64,000 bases of DNA. Origin: Acetivibrio alkalicellulosi. GTDB lineage: Bacteria > Bacillota > Clostridia > Acetivibrionales > Acetivibrionaceae. A program made the translations under genes and the position numbers. The notes beneath the pieces were generated by a model that saw only the letters and a list, made by a program, of their open reading frames with translations, made no database searches and was not told the DNA's origin. Location of the stretch: contig VLTH01000002.1 of assembly GCA_008125075.1 (NCBI GenBank), positions 547,105 to 611,104 on the forward strand. Reading direction: 5' to 3'. This document shows positions 54,622-61,507 of the stretch, in pieces. Every line of letters begins with the position of its first letter. Positions within the stretch are counted from its first letter, which is position 1.

Positions 54622-56655
54622 TTATATTTTTAATGCTGGTAATTCCTGGCCTGGCTGTTTTAAAATTAGTCCAGTTACATCTCCATTTTCATCTATTGTA
54701 AATTCTATTTGAGCTTCAGTGACTGTATAGAAAAATTCTGTCTCTGACATTGGAAATATTTCATGGCTGCTCTGTCCTGTAGCTTGAGCATATAAACCTT
54801 CTCCATCAGTTGATATTGTAATTATAAAGCCAGGAGCTAATTCATATTTACCTTCATAATCTGCATAAATTTCTTTATCTATATCTATAACCTGTCTTTC
54901 ATCAGGTGCATCACCTTTACGAGATGCTGTAAGAGTGGTTTGCCCCTGTTTAAATAAAAGCCCATTAACCTCACCTGATTGATTTTTTTCAAAAGTAATA
55001 AATGCATTAACTGCTCTATAGAAAAATTCATTTTCTGAAAGAGGGTATATTTTAACTTTTTCTTGTGCAGGCAATTGAGCATATAGCTGATTATCATCTA
55101 TTGTAATAATCACATCAAAACCTTCCATATATTCATAAACACCAGTATATTTATCTAATAATTCAGAATTTAATTCTATTTCTACTAATTCTTTAGGAAT
55201 AACATAAGAGTTACCGCTAATTATGTTCATTAAAACTGTACTTATATCATCTATGTTATAGTGGGCTCTATTTACCGTTATAATAATAGTAATGTCTTGA
55301 TCTACATATCTTGAAAGATAAGCAGTAAATCCTAAAGTATTTCCTCCATGGTAGACAACTTTACCTAAATCATCATCTTCTAAGATAAACCAACCAAGTC
55401 CATATCCACCTTCTAAATAGTCATCTTTTACGTGTACATCAAAAATCATATCTATAGTTTCAGATTTTGCAAGTTTTTCTGTGTAAAGTGCTCTATCCCA
55501 CTTATAAAGGTCTTCAACAGTTGACCAAATGTATCCAGCACCATATGCGCCTTTAAGTAGTGTTTTATCTTCAGGTACAGGTGTTAGATCTATGTATCCA
55601 CTGTATCCTTCGGCCATATTTTTACTTGTATTGCCATAGAAGACTCCGGTATTTTCCATTTTAAGAGGAGTAAAAATATTTTTGATTAGGTAGTCATCAA
55701 GTATCAACCCACTTACTTTTTCAACTATATATCCAAGTAAAACATAACCTGAATTATTGTATTGCCAGTCGCTTCCTGGATCAAATCTTAGAGGTTGATA
55801 TTTAAACATACCAATAATCATATCTAAAGATATGTCGTCAGGGTCTATTGTAAATAGAGATGGTGAGTCTGTATAATTTTCTAAACCTGAAGTGTGAGTT
55901 AAAAGATTTCTAATTGTAATTTTATCACCTTCAACTACATCTTCTATGTATTTTGAAATTGTATCGTCTAAGTCTAAAAGTTCTTTCTCATACAGCTGCA
56001 TTATTGCCATAGATGTAAAGGCTTTTGTTAGTGAACCAATTGCAAAAATAGTCTCGGAAGTGTTTTTAATTTCTTTTTCATGATTTGCATATCCATAAGA
56101 TTTGCTAAATAGCACTTCATCTTCTTGTGCAACTAAAACAGCACCACTAAAACCTCTGTAGTTTTCCATTGCAGTAAGATATCTGTCAATGTGGCCTGCT
56201 GTATCTAATGTGGAAATTTCAGGTGATGTTATTAGGACTGTTTTAGTTTTATTATCCCAGTCAACATTCATGTCGAGAGTTTCACTTATAAACCTCAATG
56301 GTACATAAGTCCTGTTATCAAAAATCTGTGGAACTGTATCAAATGTTTTTTCAGTACCGTTTACTATAGCTGTATTATCACCAATTGTAAGTAAAATATC
56401 GGTGGAGTCTTTTTTTATTGAAACAGTTCTAGATTGATTATCCCACTCAACCTTAGCTCCTAAATTTTCAGCAATAAACCTTATTGGACAAAGAGTTCTT
56501 GAGTCCTCGTTTATAAAGGGTTGTGCATCTGGAAAAACTACAATTTCATTATCGATTTTAACTACTATGTCCTGATTTTCAGCTAATATTGTAAAACTAA
56601 GACAAGACATAATTAACAAAGCTGCGACTAAAAAAGATGTTATTTTTTTTGTCAT
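54622..56655 (-). CDS. Secreted serine hydrolase (beta-lactamase/PBP4-like) with CuAO-N domain
   Basis: A 677-residue exported protein. Signal peptide ~1-26; CuAO-N stalk domain ~30-145 (SRTLCPIRFIAENLGAKVEWD; NRTYVPLRFISETLDMNVDWD). The class C beta-lactamase-like domain (~155-490) has SLTK as the SxxK nucleophile motif, YNNS as YxN, and YHGGNT as the HxG/KTG-like third motif. Two DUF3471-like repeats (~505-590 and ~595-677) follow, both with a L-Y-A-Q and a FFY(R/T) pattern. Likely substrates are D-Ala peptides or esters, but this is open. It is a single gene on the minus strand. Confidence 0.87.
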   Translation of the reverse strand: MTKKITSFLVAALLIMSCLSFTILAENQDIVVKIDNEIVVFPDAQPFINEDSRTLCPIRFIAENLGAKVEWDNQSRTVSIKKDSTDILLTIGDNTAIVNGTEKTFDTVPQIFDNRTYVPLRFISETLDMNVDWDNKTKTVLITSPEISTLDTAGHIDRYLTAMENYRGFSGAVLVAQEDEVLFSKSYGYANHEKEIKNTSETIFAIGSLTKAFTSMAIMQLYEKELLDLDDTISKYIEDVVEGDKITIRNLLTHTSGLENYTDSPSLFTIDPDDISLDMIIGMFKYQPLRFDPGSDWQYNNSGYVLLGYIVEKVSGLILDDYLIKNIFTPLKMENTGVFYGNTSKNMAEGYSGYIDLTPVPEDKTLLKGAYGAGYIWSTVEDLYKWDRALYTEKLAKSETIDMIFDVHVKDDYLEGGYGLGWFILEDDDLGKVVYHGGNTLGFTAYLSRYVDQDITIIITVNRAHYNIDDISTVLMNIISGNSYVIPKELVEIELNSELLDKYTGVYEYMEGFDVIITIDDNQLYAQLPAQEKVKIYPLSENEFFYRAVNAFITFEKNQSGEVNGLLFKQGQTTLTASRKGDAPDERQVIDIDKEIYADYEGKYELAPGFIITISTDGEGLYAQATGQSSHEIFPMSETEFFYTVTEAQIEFTIDENGDVTGLILKQPGQELPALKI

Positions 56656-56878
56656 AATCTTTTCTCCTTTAAAATAAGTATTTTTATATTAATATTACAC
56701 CCGTAGGGCAAAAAAAACAAGCTTTAGCAGTGTTTTACCATATGGCAATCCATGACAATGTTTATAAAATTAGACATTCATTAGCTCACCAACATAGGAT
56801 GAAAAGTATTTTAAGGATAGTTATGATTTTATCACAATGGAATGCATAAATATATAACTGAACTTATTTGACTATATG

Positions 56879-57078
56879 GGGTGCATGTAACAAATGTGAA
56901 GAAAAATATTCCAGAAACTAAAGTTTCGCAGTTTAGAGCCTGTAAATACTCCTCGGGGCCTTTGCAAAACTCGCTTCGCTCAAACAATGCTCTCCCTTTC
57001 CTCGTCGCATTAACAGGCTCTAATACTTGCTTCACAATGTTTTTTCTATATTTTTCTTTACTTAAATAATATGCACCC
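56879..57078. ncRNA. ~200-base nested inverted-repeat structure, possible structured RNA or mobile element
   Basis: Nested stems, outside to inside: GGGTGCAT (56879-56886) with ATGCACCC (57071-57078); TGTGAAG with CTTCACA; and TTAGAGCCTGT (56933-56943) with ACAGGCTCTAA (57013-57023). Inside lies the palindrome CTCGCTTCGCTC-like (GAGCGAAGCGAG on the minus strand). A minus-strand reading gives the peptide RALFERSEFC, a pattern I have seen in spurious short ORFs, which suggests a widespread repeat. The rest of the gap 56656-57235 holds a fragment of the twin-hairpin repeat near 57087-57116 and no gene. Confidence 0.45.
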
Positions 57079-57235
57079 GACTATATGACTATCATTGCAG
57101 CGTCTGCTATGATATGTTATAATATGTATCAATATGTCGAAATAAAAATATAATTATTTAACTGGGCTTAAAGTATAGGCAATTTTATTTACATTACAAT
57201 ATGTAATATTTAAAAGTCCATAGAAAGGGGAAAAA

Positions 57236-58222
57236 ATGAATACTAAACGCTGGATTGCAGTAGGAGCATTTTGTGGATTGTTATTTATCCAAATTTTGTC
57301 AAGCTTTGTAACCTCAAGTGATACTTTTGCTGGGTTTGAGGGGGCTAATTGGTCTACTGAAGTTTATAGGAGAGGTATTAGAGGAAATATAGCTATTTTA
57401 GAAATCAATGGGGCTATTATGGAAAGCGATAGTACATCTTTTTTATCAACTGAAACGTACAGGCATAAGGAGTTTTTAGAGCAATTAGAGCATGTATTTA
57501 AAAACGACAGTATAAATGGAGTTGTGCTTAAGGTGAATTCTCCAGGTGGAGGAGTGTTTGAAAGTGATGAGATACACAGAAAAATAGTAAGCCTAAAGGA
57601 GGAGAATGATAAGCCATTTGTTGTATATATGGGTAAATTAGCTGCTTCTGGTGGATATTATGTTTCAGCACCAGCAGATAAAATATATGCAGATAGAAAC
57701 ACTATAACAGGTTCCATTGGAGTTATTATTGGAAATCTTAATTTTAAAGAGCTTATGGACAATATTGGTATAGAAGAGAACTCAATTGTAAGTGGAAAAA
57801 ATAAAAATATTTTATCTCCATACCAACACATGTCAGATGAACAGAGACAAATCATACAATCAATGGTTGATGAGATTCATGAACAGTTTTTAGATGTTGT
57901 AAGCCAAGGAAGAAATATTGAAAAATCAAAACTTAGAAGTATAGCTGATGGAAGAATATATAGTGCAAGTCAGGCAAAAGACGTTGGACTTATAGATGAA
58001 ATAGGAACATTAGATGATGCTATTGATGAGGTTGCAAGCAGGGCAGAACTAAGTAATCCTAATGTTTTAAAGTATAAGCATGACAGTTTAGGATTTTTAA
58101 GTAGTTTTTTAGGTGACTTTAAAGGTACGATTTTTTCAAGAAGATCAATTGGACTTAGTGAATTAGAAAAACAAGTTTTAGATACAGAGTACTCATTGCC
58201 AATGTACTTGTGGAAACAATAA
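57236..58222 (+). CDS. sppA: Signal peptide peptidase SppA
   Basis: A 328-residue serine protease (S49) that degrades leftover signal peptides in the membrane. One N-terminal membrane helix (~5-25). The catalytic Ser138 sits in AASGGYYV, and Lys188 (or Lys190) follows in the SGKNKN loop, ~50 residues apart as in Bacillus SppA. LKVNSPGGGVFESDEI (oxyanion region) and TGSIGV are typical. It forms an operon with the RDD gene. Confidence 0.94.
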   Translation: MNTKRWIAVGAFCGLLFIQILSSFVTSSDTFAGFEGANWSTEVYRRGIRGNIAILEINGAIMESDSTSFLSTETYRHKEFLEQLEHVFKNDSINGVVLKVNSPGGGVFESDEIHRKIVSLKEENDKPFVVYMGKLAASGGYYVSAPADKIYADRNTITGSIGVIIGNLNFKELMDNIGIEENSIVSGKNKNILSPYQHMSDEQRQIIQSMVDEIHEQFLDVVSQGRNIEKSKLRSIADGRIYSASQAKDVGLIDEIGTLDDAIDEVASRAELSNPNVLKYKHDSLGFLSSFLGDFKGTIFSRRSIGLSELEKQVLDTEYSLPMYLWKQ

Positions 58223-58234
58223 GGGGTGAGATAT

Positions 58235-58810
58235 GTGAAAAGTTATAGAGCGGCTGGATTTTGGGTTAGGTTTTGGGCTTATATAATAGACTTAATATGT
58301 GTTTTAGTTTTAAGTTCTGTTACCATATCAATTTTATCATCAGTATTTAAAATACCCCAGCAGTATTTAGGTTGGATGAAAATGAGTTTTCTAATGGTTG
58401 GATTGATTGGTTTTGTTTATTTTACAATAATGACACGTTTTTGGGGTCAAACTATTGGAAAAATGATTTGTGGAATTATGGTTATAAAAACAAACGGGGA
58501 AGATATGGACTGGACAACAGCTATTGTAAGAGAAGTGGCAGGCAGGACTATTTCACAGTTTTTTGGAAGTCATTTAGGGTATTTAGTTATACCCTTTATA
58601 CCTAAAAAACTCTCATGTCATGATTTGTTGTGTGACACTTATGTTGTTCATGTAGACGAGTTTGAAAAAAATAGATGGATAAATATCACAACAGAACCTG
58701 TATTAAATGTAAATGTAAATAGTGTTTTTCAGACAGAAGTTAATGAAAATGAAGTTAATGAAATTGAAGTTAATACAGATACTAACTCTGAATCGGAAGA
58801 TACTGAATAA
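58235..58810 (+). CDS. RDD-family membrane protein
   Basis: A 191-residue membrane protein with about three helices. The family residues are visible: Arg in GFWVRFWAYIIDLICV with the Asp, and the later TIGKMICGIMVIKTNGE. The C-terminal ~30 residues have short EVNENEVNEIEVNTD-type repeats and are acidic. The GTG at 58235 is preferred (SD AGGGGTGA 6 bases before it) over GTG 58226. It is coupled to sppA. Role unknown. Confidence 0.85.
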   Translation: MKSYRAAGFWVRFWAYIIDLICVLVLSSVTISILSSVFKIPQQYLGWMKMSFLMVGLIGFVYFTIMTRFWGQTIGKMICGIMVIKTNGEDMDWTTAIVREVAGRTISQFFGSHLGYLVIPFIPKKLSCHDLLCDTYVVHVDEFEKNRWINITTEPVLNVNVNSVFQTEVNENEVNEIEVNTDTNSESEDTE

Positions 58811-58870
58811 TTTTATTTAGAAAAGATTATGTAAAAAGCTATAGGTAATCACAATTTGTGTTACGGATCT

Positions 58871-58908
58871 TAAAAATCTTCAGGTGGAGTATAGAATCTC
58901 CACCTGAA
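58871..58908 (-). terminator. Terminator of the anti-sigma gene
   Basis: The perfect stem TTCAGGTGGAG / CTCCACCTGAA is followed on the minus strand by GATTTTTAAG. It lies ~35 bases after the anti-sigma stop codon. Confidence 0.75.
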
Positions 58909-58941
58909 TTCCCAATGATTAGTCACATTTGTGTTTATATG

Positions 58942-60444
58942 TCACCACTCAATTAAGTCAATATATATACTGAAATCTCCTTCTCCTATTGTCTCACACT
59001 GAATACCTATTTGCTGTTCTAATGTCATATCCATATCCGATGGCAGGTCAATGGTAAATTCATTCCATGCATCTTTTTTGAGGCTTCCATATCTTTGCCA
59101 TGAGGAGTACCACTTAAAGTTTTCATAATCACCTTCAAAGGCCATAACATATGGTTGTATAGCTCTTATTGGAGCACCTAATGGCACCCATATTCTGAAA
59201 GTCACAGTTGATCCAGAGGGAATTATGGTGTGCAAATCTTTACATATGCCTAATATCTCATCTTTAGAAGCTGTTATATCCCATTTCAAAGATCTACTTC
59301 CGTCATAATATTTTTCTGTTGTATTAGATAAAGTAGATGAATTATTGTCTGAAATAAACCCTTCAATACTACCATCTTCCCAGTCAATTTTGGTATTGTT
59401 ACTTGAATTTAATTTAACAGTTATCCTTTTTACATAAGTAGTTGTAAGACCTAAGTTGTTTGTAACACTTAGCTTCACTGAATAATTACCAGCTTCTGTA
59501 TATCTATGATCTACAATTTCTCCAACTCCATTAGTTCCATCTCCAAAATCCCATGAGTATTGAGTAATATTTCCATGTAAATCATATGAATTTGTTGCAT
59601 CAAAATTCACAATATCACCGATTGTAACTTCCATAGGTGTATAAATAAAAGAAGCTGTTGGCTTGTTATTTTCTTTTGTGTTATCCTCTGATCTTTTGGT
59701 CAGCTTGCCTATTATATAAGATATGTCCTTGTATTTAATATCTTCAATATTATAGTCAAACCCCCTTCTTTCAAACTCTTTAAACAACACATACCTTGAC
59801 ATGGAAATATTATATTGCCTAGCATTATTATAAATTTCAGATGAAACCATTAAAGTATGGGAGTTAATTTTAGAATCCTGGTAGGTTGACATCAATGTTT
59901 TTAAATTATCTAAAATTCTATTTAAGTTTGCTTCCTCTTTTTTTTCATTTGCATATTTTTCTGCTAAACATGCTGAAATAATAACATTATTAGATTTGTC
60001 ACTAATTAAATCCATGTTAATGGACTTTTCTAAAATATCTTCTACAGCTCTATCTAAAGACTTATTAGTAAGCTTTAAATTTTTTAAAAGCTCTTTTGAA
60101 TTGTCATTAATTGCTATTGTTTGTAGTACTATATTATTTGAATCAATTATCATTTCAAAACTTGGGTTAATATCTACATGTACATATGCATATATTTCTT
60201 TGTCAGAAGTAGCTCTATACAAAAGAAATATTAAAACAAAACTTGTAACCACTAAAAACTGTACAAACCTAAAATTCGGTTTATTATAAGTAACTTCTTT
60301 ATTCAATACTTCGTCTCTAGTACTATCTATTAAATCCAGTTCTTCAAGAACTTTTTCTTTAGTATTTACAATTAGCTCCTCAGTAGGTAATAATTCTTGA
60401 GAATCTACTTTCTTTAATAGTTTTTCTAGTTTTTCAAGCTCCAT
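58942..60444 (-). CDS. Transmembrane anti-sigma factor with RsgI-type ectodomain, PKD and CBM44-like domain (polysaccharide sensor)
   Basis: A 500-residue, one-pass membrane protein. Residues 1-57 are a short charged cytoplasmic part, expected to bind the sigma factor. A membrane helix spans ~59-77. The ectodomain begins with YAYVHVDINPSFEMIID (84-101); the Asn93-Pro94 bond matches the self-cleaved N-P of RsgI proteins. A helical RsgI-like domain continues to ~255, a PKD domain spans ~262-350 (WDFGDGTN), and the CBM44-like module ~355-500 (SLKWDITAS; Y440, W445, W449 aromatic set). It overlaps the ECF sigma gene by 11 bases. Clostridium thermocellum uses both SigI-RsgI and an ECF sigma-24C/Rsi24C sensor; this one fits the latter style with an RsgI ectodomain. 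Confidence 0.9.
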   Translation of the reverse strand: MELEKLEKLLKKVDSQELLPTEELIVNTKEKVLEELDLIDSTRDEVLNKEVTYNKPNFRFVQFLVVTSFVLIFLLYRATSDKEIYAYVHVDINPSFEMIIDSNNIVLQTIAINDNSKELLKNLKLTNKSLDRAVEDILEKSINMDLISDKSNNVIISACLAEKYANEKKEEANLNRILDNLKTLMSTYQDSKINSHTLMVSSEIYNNARQYNISMSRYVLFKEFERRGFDYNIEDIKYKDISYIIGKLTKRSEDNTKENNKPTASFIYTPMEVTIGDIVNFDATNSYDLHGNITQYSWDFGDGTNGVGEIVDHRYTEAGNYSVKLSVTNNLGLTTTYVKRITVKLNSSNNTKIDWEDGSIEGFISDNNSSTLSNTTEKYYDGSRSLKWDITASKDEILGICKDLHTIIPSGSTVTFRIWVPLGAPIRAIQPYVMAFEGDYENFKWYSSWQRYGSLKKDAWNEFTIDLPSDMDMTLEQQIGIQCETIGEGDFSIYIDLIEW

Positions 60445-61012
60445 AACTATATCCTCCTTTCTCCAGCATTTTTTTTAATTTCTGAATTCCTCTGCTTAAG
60501 CGAGATTTTACTGTCCCTATAGGAATATCCAATATAGTTGATATCTGAGTATAATTCATTTCCTTGAAATAATATAAGATAATAGGTATTCTAAAAGTAT
60601 CTGTTAAACTACCGACAAATTTCTCCAGTTCTTTTATGGACTCCCTATCAACCAAATGTGTTTCTGGATGGAATTTGTTTTCAGATACATTTAAAAATTC
60701 AAAGTCCTTTTTTTCATTTGTAAAAAAATCTTTTATTATATTCATCCATCGCTTTTGTTTTCTATATCTATCCTTATATAAGTTTATAGTAATAGTATAA
60801 AGCCATGTATTAAAAGATTTGTTTTCATCATAATAGTCAAGGTTTTTTACAACTCTTACCCATGTGTCCTGAAAAAGGTCGTCAGCATCAAACTTATTAT
60901 TGGTAAGCTGGTAGCACAATTTATAAACCTGTTGTTTATATATATCTATTAGAGATAATAATTTATGGCGTTTATTAAACCCATCTGTATCATGAAAATC
61001 AGTGATTTCCAA
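60434..61012 (-). CDS. ECF-type RNA polymerase sigma factor
   Basis: A 192-residue sigma-70 family protein. Region 2 reads VYKLCYQLTNNKFDADDLFQDTWVRV and YTITINLYKDRYRKQKR; region 4 reads YFKEMNYTQISTILDIPIGTVKSRLSRGIQKLK, both typical of ECF sigma factors. It has no SigI-type domain. The start is placed at TTG 61012, 9 bases after AGAGGAAGG, which gives the usual ECF length. An in-frame GTG at 61153 would add 47 untypical residues and lacks a ribosome site. It overlaps the anti-sigma gene by 11 bases. A consensus-like ECF promoter lies upstream, so autoregulation is likely. Confidence 0.93.
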   Translation of the reverse strand: MEITDFHDTDGFNKRHKLLSLIDIYKQQVYKLCYQLTNNKFDADDLFQDTWVRVVKNLDYYDENKSFNTWLYTITINLYKDRYRKQKRWMNIIKDFFTNEKKDFEFLNVSENKFHPETHLVDRESIKELEKFVGSLTDTFRIPIILYYFKEMNYTQISTILDIPIGTVKSRLSRGIQKLKKMLEKGGYSYGA

Positions 61013-61157
61013 ATACTCGCACCTTCCTCTCAAGCATTCTTTCCATTTACTTGATTTATAACTATTCTGATAGTACTTTTCAGAATAGAACCCTTTGATT
61101 TTATGTATGTTCCATTTGTTAACGGGGCAAAAAGGCACATGTGTTAGATGCACCCCC

Positions 61158-61193
61158 GTGAAAAGTGGAAGTAATATTTCGGCTAATCCTTAG
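61158..61193. repeat. Half copy of the ACTTCCACTTTTCAC element in the sigma operon leader
   Basis: GTGAAAAGTGGAAGTAATATTTCGGCTAATCCTTAG-type sequence (first part GTGAAAAGTGGAAGTAATAT) matches the right arm of the copies at 5640 and 20355, including TTTCGGCTAATCCTTA. It falls in the ~250-base untranslated leader of the sigma gene. Confidence 0.6.
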
Positions 61194-61273
61194 TAAATAT
61201 ATCGCTATGTATTTATTATACATTAATATTTTAAAATTCTCTTCAATTATTTAAAACCTATTATTATTTTATT

Positions 61274-61298
61274 TACGTCTGTATTCTTAAAAAGTTCC
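61274..61298 (-). promoter_or_regulatory. ECF-type promoter of the sigma/anti-sigma operon
   Basis: On the minus strand GGAAC (61298-61294), a 16-base spacer and CGTA (61277-61274). The spacing and boxes match the ECF form (sigma-W type AAC-N16-CGTA). The context is GGGGAACTTTTT. Confidence 0.75.
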
Positions 61299-61320
61299 CC
61301 AAAAAAATTTTTAATAGTAG

Positions 61321-61345
61321 GGAACTTTTTTCTGATTCAAGCGTA
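61321..61345 (+). promoter_or_regulatory. ECF-type promoter of the GH44 gene
   Basis: GGAAC (61321-61325), a 16-base spacer and CGTA (61342-61345), in the context GGGAACTTTTTT. It mirrors the divergent promoter at 61274-61298. The predicted leader is ~155 bases and ends in the ribosome site TGGAGG. Confidence 0.75.
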
Positions 61346-61507
61346 GAAAAGTAAAAAGAATTTAATAAAAAAGCAAAATGATTGGGAATATAAGCCTACA
61401 TAAAAATATCAATTATAACTAGTCCCATTAATTAATAAAGTATTTAAATGTAGATTATATCTCAGTCAACTTGCTTAATATAAAAAAATATTATGGAGGA
61501 ATAAGAA

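Noticed and set aside
56832-57035. 67-residue minus-strand ORF with ALFERSEFC
   Set aside because: Lies in the nested palindrome and has no ribosome site; explained by the repeat.
60434-61012. SigI assignment for the sigma factor, based on the RsgI-like partner
   Set aside because: Regions 2 and 4 are of ECF type and no SigI-specific domain is seen.
61013-61153. N-terminal extension of the sigma factor from GTG 61153
   Set aside because: No ribosome site, untypical length, Cys-rich odd sequence; TTG 61012 has a good ribosome site and gives normal ECF length.
61290-61331. Hairpin AAAAAGTTCCC / GGGAACTTTTTT read as a terminator
   Set aside because: It lies between two divergent genes, where no transcript needs ending, and its arms are exactly the two mirrored -35 boxes of ECF promoters with matching CGTA boxes 16 bases away.
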